A DNA stretch of 64,000 nucleotides from Siniperca chuatsi (taxonomy: Eukaryota; Chordata; Actinopteri; Centrarchiformes; Sinipercidae). The notes under the pieces are model-generated. The model saw only the letters and a list, made by a program, of their open reading frames with translations. It made no database searches and was not told the origin of the DNA. The DNA lies in assembly GCF_020085105.1 (NCBI RefSeq), contig NC_058047.1, positions 18,884,501-18,948,500 on the forward strand, given 5' to 3'. The translations under genes and the position numbers were made by a program. This document shows, one piece after another, positions 1-13,100 of the stretch (within the stretch, counting starts at the first letter, position 1; each line of letters opens with the position of its first letter).

Positions 1-1158
1 TGTCCATGTTGTATCCCATGAATTGATGATTGGTCTCCCTTTAAAGCTTTGAGCAAAATCACCTACCATAGTAATCTTGTGGTACATCCAGAATATTGTA
101 GTCCAGTAATGCTCATACTGTACAAGTCCAGTCTTATCCTGAGTTAAAGGGGTCTGGTTGGTAAAGAAACTGACGACTAATAGTTCATCCCTGCCAAGTG
201 GCTCTTGTGTGTATGTTTAATTTCTCTGTTGTTGTTGCCAGAGTTTATAGGACTTTGTGACTAATGGGTGAATAAGACTCAAAACACCCTGCTGGGTTGG
301 GAAGAAAGTGAGCATTTACCACTTACAAAAAAAGAAAACAATTTCAGGCTTCAAAAGAAGTATAAAACGTTTGTTTATGGCAGTTTTTCTGATCTCTGCT
401 TGTAACATTAACAACGTTGACAAATTAAGATGAGTTATGTAAAACTACACTGGGGAAAGAGTACTGATTCCACCCAGCTAGCAGATGGAGAGATTGTGTA
501 ATTCCACAAACTCAAGCTCACAGTCCACCTCCGACTGTAACGATGAATTCTCTGTTCTCATGTTGTAAAAATGTTTGTTTTCTCCTGGGAATAACTTTCT
601 CCACAAGGATGCGAGCATTTACTTGTCAGACTTGTTGGCTTCAATAATCTGCGTGCGCCTTGTGCTGGGAATGTGTTCTTTCAGTTGTTCTCTAGAGCTT
701 AAACATGAAAAAGCTTTGCTTTTGCGACTTGAGTGGTAATCACAGTAGCTGAAGTCTGTGTGTTTCTGTACCTGTGCTCGCATCTGTGTGTTTTGTGTTA
801 GGGCTCTCCTTTGGAATGTAAAATATGCCCGCTTTTGAGGTCCGATCCCTTCAAAATGAAAATGCCACCCAGTGTAATAAAACCATTGAAAGAGACAGTG
901 TGTATTTTTGCTTGTGTGCGTGCCACAGCGTGCTTTGGGTTATGCAGTTTAGATCAGAGTTTAGATTCTGCTTGTGGCTAAAAACAAAAAACCCTCCTGT
1001 GCACAGGAAGTGGGCCACATGGAATTCATCGGTCATTTCAGTCCAGTACCCAGTCCTTCTTTTCAGTTTGTTTCCTCCATCCCAAGTGTCCTGATTTTAC
1101 CTCACCTGCCTCTTTTCCTCACCTCATTTGTCTTCTGTTTGTCATCAGTCTGTTTCAG
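1..1158. other. atf6 intron (no exon recognised)
   Basis: This stretch precedes the first recognisable atf6 luminal exon. It has no long open frame with protein similarity. Small open frames around 825-1246 overlap each other on both strands and look like chance. It is most simply intron sequence of atf6, because the preceding luminal, membrane and bZIP exons are absent from the window. Confidence 0.6.
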
Positions 1159-4100
1159 GGAGGCTCCAAGCATGACGTTTTTTCCACGCAGCACAGCGGC
1201 AGACACCTGTTGGATTTCTCCCCAGGGGCAGAAACTGAGGTCATGATGGGCCCCGATCCCCTCCACAGTGGCCCCTCTGAGATTGCAGACAGGTAATGAG
1301 CTGAACCCCCCGACACCTTTCACGACACAACACCGTGTCAGCGGACCAGGATGCACCTGTGTCTGGGCTCAGTCTGAACTGGTACAGCTCATAACAGCAC
1401 GTGTAAACATGTGCGCCAGCCTGTTACCAACTCTGTCCAAACGTCTGCCTTTCAAATGCCTCCAGGCCCCTGGCTAGTTGGCTAGCAGTTGTGCTTTGAG
1501 TAACAAGGTGGGAAATTGGGGTCAGGCCTTGTTTGACATCCAGCTTTATATTGCTAGTAACAGTTTATTTTTCTAAAGGGTTATATATTTTTCTGTCTTT
1601 TCTGAATGCAATAGAGGCCCAGCAATCTCATTTGTAAATTGCATAAATAACATTCTTTGGTACATTACCTACACCCCCAATGATGTTTTGCAAGGTGGTC
1701 AGAACATCTAATGCCTGCATGGCATTGCCAGCCTGCGTTTTGTCAGATCTCTGCGTAGGGTATGTTACATGTTAATGCAAACCATTCAGCTGTAGTGTCA
1801 GGTTTCCCAGCAGAATTAAACCAGCGCAGGCAGGAAAGAACACATTAGCCTTTACAAAAGGTGTGACAGCACCAAACGCAGCAGAGAGGAGAATGACGGG
1901 GGAGATATGCAACCTAATCTCGGGGTCCCACTGAACAGGAAGGTGTGTGTGTGCAGGAAGGATAATACAGGCCCCTCGGTTAGAGTTATGATCAGACCTC
2001 TGTGGTCTGACATGTTGTCTAGCCGAACCATTTCCAGAGCGTTTAGAGACGGGAACGCAAGGCGTAGTCGATGTGTTGGCTCAGATCAGGGAGGCCCAGG
2101 GGAGGTATTATGTCAGTGGCAGACATTTTGGTAACAAGCCCCCCTGCAGGTGGGCACTGACTGTGGACAGTCTACATCATCACCTCAAACAACATAATCA
2201 TTCACTCACTGAAGTATAATAGTGGTAATTAAAGTCACAGTAGCGTCTGAGGATGACAGTCAAGTCATGCAGTGCAGTGTGCTGCTAATCCATAATGTAT
2301 ATAAACCCACCTTATGGTAACAATCCAGGCTGTTATGCTGTTGTTTTCGTCTGTCATTGTCCATGATTAGACTGGATGTGACCTACAGGGTGGTAATGCT
2401 CAGTTCTCTGTAGCATGTTTCTGATCATTCTGAGCAGGATTTATAGCAGCATGTGAACATATCCTTTTAGAATCTCTGCACTGCGTTTTTGTGCATACAT
2501 TCAGTGACTGAAGCTCTGCCACCTCTGCACATGTCAAGTATTAAGAATTTGAATCAATAAAACTCATTAGTAACCAATGAAATTCAACAGGGATGTAAAT
2601 GTCCCCACATTGAAGCCATGCAGGGGTAATTTTTTGGTGCCATTTTGCTTCCCGTTCCTCAGTCCACTCTGGGTGTTTCACCTCTGTCAGAGGGCAAGCA
2701 GCCATGTTGGCTCTCAGTTTGCATTCAAAGCATATTCTCAACATGTGGAAAATATTTTTAACAGATTGTTATTATGAAATTCTTACATTTATTTGAGAGC
2801 GTCTGACCAGCCTTGTAAAGTTATCACTTTTCTCTTCATTTTAACACCCTCTGTCTGCTTTTTCTTCTGTGTTGTAGCTCTGAGGATAAGGCCCTGATGG
2901 TGGTGAAAGATCCTATCTTCCTCAGACCACCTCCCCCCTGCCAGCCTCCTGTTAACAGGACCAAGTGCTTAGAGTAAGTTATGAACTCTTTAATGCATGG
3001 CCCACTTTTCTCCTCTCACATGAGACCTTAAAAAGGCTCAGACCCTAGCTAAAATGAAAAAAAAGGTCTAATATATGTTGATTGGCAGGTTGGCCCACGA
3101 GCTGAGGGGTTGGGTCCACCGTCATGAACTACAGCAGACCAAAACCAGGCGCATGAGTAGCAGCAGTCACAAACCCACCAGGACCATTCTGGTAAGTCAC
3201 AGCAGCATATTTCGGAAAACAGGAAAACATATCTAATGGGCCGTGCAAAAATTTAGTGGTGTTCAGTGTTTGCAATAAAGCTTACAAACTAAACTGCACT
3301 TGTATTTTAGGCCATTACTTTAAGTATAAAGTGGTTTTTGGCAAAGCAAAGCCTCTCTTTCACTACTGTTTCACCTCCCCTCACACCATCTCTTTTTTTG
3401 CCTCTCATTTCTCTTTATTGGGCTGAGTTTAATCCGGCAGCCCTGAGAAAGTAAACACAACACTTAGAGGGGAGCTGTGGCATTAGTGCCCCCCTGCTCC
3501 TTTTTTCCATCATTTTTTCAAAATCTGTCACAGTAAGTCTAATCCACTAGGAGTTACCTAGTTTGTATATACCCATTCTTCATTTCACTATAAATAGAAT
3601 TGTACATGTGTTTACTTCTCACCTGTATTGAGCTGTTTTAGCCCAACAGACACGCATGCGTCTTCACAGTATTTCAACTTTACAAGATCATATTAGTAAG
3701 ATATAACTTTTCAATTGGGTTTCTGCTCATTTGAATGGTTCTACATGCCCTTGTGTGTTTGGCAAGTCTTGACTGATTGTTGTTATCCTACGATGATCTA
3801 GATGTGATTTATCAGCAGAAAACCTTGGGACTGGAATGTGTTTCTTGATATCTAGATGTTTTGAAATGGTCAATTATAATATTTTGAATGGTGCCTGTAT
3901 TGATGTGTTAAGACAGTGTTGCCAACGGTTTATCCTGCTCTGTCTAATGGTTAGTTGAAGCGAATATAAAGATTATAGCTAATTCTCTCTCATTTTTCCT
4001 AACAGAAAACTGAAAATAAGGAGGCAGAGAGAGCCCAAATTGTGACCGTCCATTACACAGAAACTACTGAGGAAAAGTGAGTAAAGGCCTGTGACAATGT

Positions 4101-7100
4101 ATTTTTGTCAGATTTACACAGGTAAATCCTTTTTCAAGTTTTCAAGTTTTTTCATACAAACTATTGCAATTCGATTTTAAAGCTGCATTAAACATTTCTT
4201 GACAGCTAGAGGGCAGAACATACTGTAGATTTCTGAACACAATAACTACTACTTGTGTGGTAAACCAACACTGTGTTGTAAACTAAAACAGTGAGCTGTA
4301 ATCTGTTTACAGTTGCAGACTGGAGTGTTTACTGTCTGCGGGATCCACATAAATAGATTATGTAAAGCAACAAACTGGTATGTTTCATTGTTTTAGAGTT
4401 GTATTTGACCAAAGTGGGTTTTTAAATGGAACTGTAACGGGAAATAACATTTCTGCTTCTATTTCCACATTTTTGGCATTTGCCCTCTTTTTCAGTTTTT
4501 ACAATCTGACCGATTTATGATACAGTGATTTTAAAGCATGGCCCTTGTACGCTGCTGCAGAGGTTTGGCGGTCAATAAGAACCTTTTCTGCTGGACTGCA
4601 CTGTGTAGTTTAGATCAGACAGATGGAGTCAATAGTTTTTTGGCCACCTGCAGTTTTCTTCCCCCCAGTTGTAAGTCTATGAAGGCTATGAAACGTCCAC
4701 ATCTACAGGACAAAAGAGGAAAAATCAGTTCAGCAGTTAACCTCTGCAGGGCCACCGGTTGGCCAGAATGAAAACAGAAAATACTCTGTTCAAGCATTAA
4801 ATCTTGTACCCAGGTCCCAGAGGAATTGCGGTTTGCCCTTCACAAAAGTTTTGGTTTTCATTCATGTCTGTGACCATCCTGCTGTATACATTATGTTTAG
4901 AACCATTGTGTTACAGCAGTAGGTTGTGAAACAAAGGAAGTAGTCTACTGTAGAGCTGCAACTAATGATTATTTTTAATATCGATTAATCTGCTAATTCT
5001 TTTACTGAAAATCGATTAATGGTTTGGTTACACAACAGAATATTATGAAAAATACCCATCACAATTTCCCAGAGTGCAAGGTGATGTCATTAAATGTTTA
5101 GTTTTGTCTGACCAACAATCTAAAACCCAAAGAACATCAGTTTACTATAATGTAAAACAAGGAAAAGTAGCAAAGTCTCATAATTGAGAACCAATTGACT
5201 TTTGAGCATTTTTGCTTGAAAAATGACTTAAATAAGTTAATAAGTTATTAAATAGCTGCAGATTACTTTTCTGTTGATTGACTAACTGATTCACTGACTA
5301 ATAGTTGCAGCTCTAGATGACTGAGATGTAAATCAGTGCCCCCACTAGATGACTGTGTGTGCTCCACTGTAATTAGTTGTGTTTGATGATCAACGATCTT
5401 GTTCTAACACCAAAGCAGAAAGTGTTGTCTGTATTTGGGTTAAACAGACAGCCATATCAAATAATATTAGTGTTTTAATAAAAATCTGATATTAAAACTG
5501 TTAAAGAATTTTATCTGCAGGAAATTTGACAAATGTAATACATTTTTCTGGCACAAAACATTGAATATCAGGTTTCAACTTGTCAGTTTTGAAACACCCA
5601 TATTGATTGAACCCCAGTTTCTCCTTTTCTCCCCATTTCTGAATATTTTTCAGTGTTCCTCATATTTTTCTGCAATCGTGTTATTCTTTATCAACAGGAA
5701 TCCTGGCAGTGAGCTGCAGGTATACTACGCACCTCATCACACCTACAGTGACTTCTTTGATGAGATCAATCGCCGTGGCGACACTTTTTACGTAGTGTCT
5801 TTCCGCAGGGTAAGTTTCAACTTGTGTGGTCCATCAACTGATTTGAGAGGAGAAACTGCCGTTGGCTCGTTAAGTTGATCACATAAATTAAAATTAGAAG
5901 AGATTTCAATGGAAGTTTTCTCAGCTAAACACAAATCAATTTCATTGCATGTGTGTCTGTGGTGAGATTTCCTTCTCCCAAACTGGTCATAAAAAGCGAC
6001 AAATTAATTATAGAAAGAGTAACTTATGAATCATAAATTATATGTAATAGGTCTGTTCCTCAGCAGAGAGGTTTGATTTGAGAGAGAACTGGAGTGTGGG
6101 GGAGGGGATGAAATACACACGCCCAAGGGTCTAACTACCCCTTTCCAGTCCAGTTTCCTTGGTCCATTTGCAATCATCAAGACCATGTTGACCATGACCA
6201 TATGTCACGGTTAATCTGCTTGGTCTTTATTCATTTGACCATTTTTCCACATTTGGGACTCTGAATCTGTTTTTAATTTTCCCTCTTTATATTATTATTC
6301 CTTGGCTTCATATTCAGAAAGAGTTCTTTGATTAGTTTGGGTTTGTTTCTTTCATTGCTGTCCTTTCTTTTCAAAATAGATATTTATAGACCCAACCTTA
6401 CATCCTTTTGCTCTCAAGTGCTAACCAAACAAAAAGAAAATACATTTGCTTATAGTTTGTGTTTCATTATTTTATTAAGTTGCTGCCCCATCTGTTGTCA
6501 CTGAACTCCTGCCAAGTAACAAGCATTTATTTTCAAATTTGGCCAAAAAGTAAAATTAAGAAATGATTCATTTAGCTAACTAACAGCTTTGCAAACCTGA
6601 ATCGCCTATTGCTGTCCTCTGAAATGAAGATATGTTTCTTCATCACTGTTCCAAAGAGCACAGCAACTCTGGATACTCTGGGTGATGTTAAACCCTTAAA
6701 TCCTTAGGATTACTCAGTGGGGCTGGAGTTTTGAAGTATGTGGTCAAAGATCAAGACGTCTTGTCACCAAGCAAGTCACAAAGGTTTGACTCTGAGTTGG
6801 CATGGTGACAGCAAGGACAATGGTAACAATGGTGTAGCCGTCCTTCAGTTTCTAGCAGCTTTGTGTTGCATGAGCGGTGAGGGTGTTATAGTTTATCCAA
6901 AACCAAACATCAGACTTTGTATCTTAGAATGAAAAATGTAACATTATAGGGCAAAAACCTCCCTGATACTTTAACTTTTAATCAAACCAGTTAAACATAA
7001 TAAAACATAGTAATTCCTGAGGTTTGATTTTTGTAATGAATCACCCAAATAAAAAAATTAGCCATAAAAATGGCTAATGGTAACACTTTGTGACAGAGAA

Positions 7101-10100
7101 AGCATAACAAATAACAGAACTTAAAATGAAATTAAACCTATATTTTTTTTTAAAAATTGAATAATAACCTTTTTTGTTTAATCACAATTGAAAACAGTAA
7201 CACCTAAGGAAAAATAGGTTTTAGTATTTTAAAGCTTTTATTTGGCTGCAACTAATGATTATTTTCTCGATTAACTGATTAACTGTTTGGTAAAAATATT
7301 AGAAAATGGAAATTGGAAAATGCCCATCTTAATGCCCATCTTAATAGCTAAAAGCCCTAGGCAATGTCTTCAAATTGCTTGTTTTGCCAGACTTACAGTC
7401 CAAAACCAAAATATATTCAGTTTACAACCACTTAAGACAAAGAAACCTGGTGAGAAACCAGAACTACAGAATGTTTGGCACTTTTGCTTGAAAAAAATGA
7501 CATAAACGATTAATTGATTATCAAAATAGTTGCTGATTAATTTTCTTGAAGATGTATTAATCGTTCTCCAAACCAAAGGAAAATATCACAAGTCCTCTTT
7601 CCTTGTAGGCTGGTAGCCTGCAATCTTTGGATGAGGTTTTTTTTAATTAAGTGCTGAAGTGGGTTTTCATAAGCAGGAAAGATTAGAGTAATCAAAGATG
7701 CATTATTGAGTATGACAGAAACACTTTAAGAAGCACTAAATAGTAAGATTACAGGCCTGTTATTCAGTGTGACCTTTTTAATTCTTACAGAGCCTCGTCT
7801 GCTTTTCTCAGTCAGTTTATTTGCCTGTATTTTGTTTCCTGGGTTTCAGGGTGTTTGTTTGTGTGTCTGTGTGTCGGCAAAAGCGGGTGTGCTTTTGTTT
7901 TTTTGTTCCTGTCGGTATGATCTTATTACAACACTGCCAAAGCTCTGGATTAAATTTGGAATTTGTTGAGATTTTAAAGCCAATCACTACCAATTTTGAC
8001 TTTTGTCCCTCTAGGCAAAAATGTTTCATCATGGCCTGTTCTTGCCCTCGCCAGCAGTTGAGGTCACTTCCTACAGTGTGTTGCTCGCTCAGAGATGGCC
8101 ATGCTTAGGTCAAGGTTACTTTAAGCCCTCAACAAATACATTACCACCTGTGGCTTTGTTTAAGTGTGAAATGAGGTGAGGTGATGGAAAACATAACAAG
8201 ACCAAAACAGGGAACTGCTCTCACTCTACCATCATTTTTCTGTCTTGCTTCACTTCTCGTGTTGTTTTAGCACCTGTGGCTTTATATAAGTGTGCATTGA
8301 GGTGAGGTGGTGGAAACACTGGCTGCTTTCACTGTGGACCGTATCCAATAAGGTTCAAGGAAAATTCACCTGTTGTCATGGCAGCTGCAGCTGTTATGTC
8401 AGCTTGACAATCTTGCCGGTCCCCCTGATGATGAGCAGTAATGTGATTGGTGTTTTCCCTAACTCCTGCTGAATACAGTTGAGGCACCCTCTCATTCATT
8501 TTTAACATTTAATACTCCCCTTTGGCGGCTTACAGCTTATCCTTAATTCCTTGCACCGACCATATATCACACCAAACCATTTATTCTGAAGAAACACTAA
8601 TAATTAAGGTACAAAAGATTACTTCTTAGCTGATTTACTGTAATTTTAATAAAACTTACTAGGCATTATGAAGAACACTCATTTACAACAGTGACATACA
8701 AAAGCCTCCCACAAGCCTCTGTTTTTCTTAACATCCTCTTTATTCTCATTGACACAAGTCTTTCCCACACATTAGTATGTCTCCTTGTATCTCACAAGTC
8801 TTCCACATTGCTTCTTCCTATATTCTCGCTGTAATCCCTTTCCCAACCTCAGACTGTACTCCCGCCTGTCATCACCTTAACACCCATCATTTTTCTTTTC
8901 ACACCAGGCTGAGTTTTGCAAGCACAGTGTGTTAACCAGTTTTCAGTTGGTCTTTTGGTAGTTGGAAAGCCACAAAAAGCTCCAGTCCTGCAGAGTTACC
9001 TGTCTCACTTAACTGTTCTTAAAAGGGCACAATTTTACACATGAAGTTCAGTTTACTTGTAATGAGTAGTACTACTCGCCCTGTAAAGCCAGTTGCATAA
9101 TGTCAGCATAATGGCTCTAACCCTGATGATGTCAAAAGGGTTATCTCGGATTGGGTTTGAGAAAGTCTGCGTTTCAAACTGGAGGTGTGGAGTTGGAAAG
9201 AAGTGGATATTTAGGAGGCAGGGGCATTCTAATGAAGGATGCTATTATTAGTTGTATTATAGGAAATTTAGGATCCAGCATTTCTGTAGATTGACCCATA
9301 GTAGGAACTAAAACTCAGGATTCTCACTCTCTCGCCTCTACTGCTTCAATTTTGACCATTCTTTTTTTAATGTGTAATGACAACCTTATGGAAGTGCAAT
9401 ACTAAATTCGTGGAGTACCCTTTTCATTGTGCTCATAGCAGTATCTCTTTTGTCACTGGTTCTTCAATTTGCTAATCATTTTAATGTTGTGGTCAGATAA
9501 CTTTTCTTGTCTTACAAGCTGAGAGAAGAGTAAACAGTATCTGCTGATGTCCCGTCTCATTCTTAAATTCCATGAAGTCTCTTGACTCATAATTGCCTCT
9601 GTTAATTCTAGCAGAAATCACTTCATGCAGGTTTCATTCATTGGTTGTGTTATGTGAGTTTGTTGAGATGCTTTGTTTTACTAGTTTTGCTCGTCTGTTG
9701 TGTGCACACCAAAATGTGCAATAGATGTGTTCTGTAGTTTCCAGATAATGTAGGATTTCATTCCACAATCTTAGTATTACTTTAGTTAAATTATTTAAGT
9801 CATAGCTTTTGAATCTGGTAATGGAGCTATACCTAAACACCACCATTACGTTGTGTATGCGAGTCACATGTGTGTTTGCACATTAGCATTCCTCTCCACC
9901 ACAACTCCTTCTGAGAGGATGTGCTCTGATTAAAACCTTCCCTCTCATTGTCTAATGAGTTGCAGAAAAGCTCACTTTAATAGCTCCAGAAACTGAAGTA
10001 CTTTGCTGGTTGATGCCATTTTGATTTCAGACTTCTAGTAAATTAACAAGTGCAATACATGCTTTAGGTGAGAGTATTGAAAATAAAGTGGTTTTAACTG

Positions 10101-13100
10101 TTTAGATGATGGGGCAAGGCATTAAAAAGTGCTCAATTTGAAGAATATTGTGACTAGAAAGGCCCTCGTGAAATTATGCTTATGCTAGGACCTTTTAACC
10201 TCCCAATTGACCATTGCATCATTGATAATCTCAAATTGTTAAAGCAAGTCCTTCAATAGGTCTAGGTCTTATCCTCAGGGTTACTGAGCTCCAAGTCTTG
10301 ATCAACAACTGACAAATGCATGCATCCAACCATTTTATTTGCTTCCAAATGAGTTGTCTTTTCCTCTTGATGACCTTCTCTTCTTTGTTCTCAGGATCAT
10401 CTTCTACTTCCTGCCACCAACCACAACAAAGGAAGTCGACCCAAGATGTCTGTGGTGTTGCCAGCTATGAACATAAATGGTATGCACTGCAGCACAGACA
10501 CACAATTGGGGAGTTTGTTCAACTCAACACAATGTAACAGATGAAAGGCAAGCTGGGAGCAGATTCAGAAACACGTCTCCCCACAAAAATGCATTACTTG
10601 TGGCCTAAGACACTTGTAAGGAAAAACTTCGAGGACCAAAATAGAGCACTTTTGCTTTTTAAGCCTATTAAGGTGATATTGATACTTTTTTTCATCTATG
10701 CTGGTATTTTGTTTTCCAGATTCTACCTTCTTGGATCGAGAGTGTGTGTTGTCTGTTTAACTTAAGTGAAAGTTTCTTTATAGATTTTCTTTGCCAAAAA
10801 AGTTTCTTTGACATCTGGCTTCTTGTTAGTAGAAGGTCTTTGCTCCCTCCCTCCCTCTGAGCCCTTTGTGGTTTCTGTCATGTCCTTCAGCCTCTGATTA
10901 TGCTCTCTGTTGCATTTAGCAATGTTGTTAAGTGTCTGTACTGCCACTGACCGAACCACACACAGACACAAACGTTAAAAAATTGCTTTTTCAATGTGGT
11001 AATTTCCTTTTGGCTTAGATACTGTACTGAAAATAATGATGTTTTATTATTTTTATTATTATATTTAAAATATAATATTGTTAATACAAACATTTAAAAA
11101 ATGCCCTTATGCTAGCCTAAAAATATAGTGTGACCACATCTTTGTTGTCATCACTACATACATACATTGCTTGAAATGCTGGCTTTACATCCATTACCCA
11201 TACAACAGTTTTTTTATTAACAAGACAAGACAAGAACTGTTATTAGTACAAAGCACTCAAAATAACATCCAAGCCGGTATCATCCAGACCTGTGGTTCCA
11301 GTCCAAGCTGTGCCACCTACAGGCAAGGAAGGTAAAAGCGTGTGCAATTTTGGCACGTCTGCTACTTGCAGACGAGGCAGAGTGTTGCAACTGCTCTCTG
11401 TGTGTGTGGTTATGTGTGTGTTTGAGGTTTTTACACGTCAAATTTCTGGTAAATATTGATGAGCGAGTTTCATGCCAGTTAGGAGTAGTTTAGCCAAGAA
11501 GTCATCAATGTAGAATTATTAATCCGAACATACAGGATTTTTGGTCCTTGAACCCTTGTGAAAATGTAAGCGCTTTGGTTTTAGCATGCCTCACAAAACA
11601 TTCACTGTCATTGTCGCACATGATGACTGCATGCTAGTGATGAAAAATCAAATTACTTTCAAGCAAATACTGGTCCTCTTCAGATTATAGAGCAGGGACA
11701 TAGCTCATCTAGACTGCTTCATTTCCCCTTAAAGAGAACAATTGCTGTACACAGCTTGTCCTAGTGGGTGGCAATCAGAGTGCACTTGGTTGTGGTTTTT
11801 GGCGGGGGGGTGGGGGGTGTTCCACCAGCCCATTTGAAAAGCAATCACCCGTTTATTTGACCGCCTGCCCTCAAAAACAAACCCATTCTAAACATTTTAA
11901 CACTGGTATACATGAGGTGCGCCCCAGTATCTGAGCACTTCATTGGCAAAAATCTTGGCCTTCGATTGCCCCATTTGTTGCCAAATTGTTTTTTTACGAA
12001 TAATTTAAGTATACAGATGTTTTTGATTTCCATGAGCTCATCATAGCTTTTCTCCATGGTCCTTAGATCTGCTGGATTATCAATACAGTATGTCAAACTT
12101 CGGTCATCAGAGATTTCAGTGGAAAGAAAGTCTTCTATGTCCAAATACTGCAGAGTTAATTATCAGGTGGGTTGATTTTCACCTAGCCTGCAGGACAGTG
12201 AACTAAAAGGAAATCTACTCAAGAGAGATTGTGTTTATGTAGGGTGTGAGCAATTAGGAAGACAGCCTGTTGTTGTTGGCTCTTAACATGGCATATTTAT
12301 CAGAAATCTTCTTGTTCTTCGGTTATCTCCCTGTCTTGTCTGTGGCAAAGCACCAGCAACATATTTGATTACAGTACTGATTCAACCAACTGAGAGGAGT
12401 GAGTCAGTGGAATATGAGCCTCTTACTCAGCAGGGAAGACATGGCCATTGGGAAATTACTTTTTTTTTTCTGAAAGGGTGGTGTTGCAGATGAAGATTGA
12501 TGAAGGTAAACATTGTTCTTGGTTGGTCTTGTCAGGGAGGAATGTTAAGGTCTGTGTCGGTCAGATGGCCCATTGAAATAGCAGTAAATAGTGAAATCCA
12601 AGACCTCCTTTTCAGCTAATTGTTGAAATGGCCAAACAAAGGTGGCATTCAGGGAGAGATATCAGGTCTGAAAAGATTCTTGTTGGCTCAAGAAAAGGGT
12701 CTTCGATTTGCATGATCTGTCATTGATGCCTGCGGTTGGCCACAAATTCAGTGCATTGTTTTCTTCTGTGCTTGTACTAAAAATCTTTTCCCGCTCATTT
12801 CAGGCGTTAGTGTGTTTGCATCTAATGTGTTGGCTTGATCTTGTGGTATCTTTTAGAGAGAGGACTAAGAGTAGTTTTATGTGAGCCCAGATGCATTTAT
12901 AGTAGCTTCAATTTCAGATGCCACAACTGCTCCTCCTGGTAGTTCCTCGATGACCTGACGGGAAGGACTGTAGTTAAAAACCAAGCCAACAGAGGCTGAC
13001 ATAGAAAAGAGGCTGGTGGTGATTCTCTAGTAGCACAACACCCGCGTCGTCCTTCCTCCTTCAACATATAAAGCTCCATGTGTCACACAGATGACAGCCT

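Larger units (their letters stand above)
1293..10394. other. atf6 introns between luminal exons
   Basis: Five introns separate the luminal exons: 1293-2877, 2974-3088, 3192-4005, 4077-5697 and 5810-10394. They are AT-rich and carry two MITE copies (4951-5315 and about 7244-7565). A short imperfect direct repeat containing cacctgtggcttt occurs at about 8148-8195 and again at about 8270-8320. I saw no further coding exon or RNA gene in them. Confidence 0.6.

Noticed and set aside
825-1356. Cluster of overlapping open frames on both strands near the left edge
   Set aside because: Only the 1159-1292 part in another frame has family similarity (atf6). The rest has no splice or protein support.
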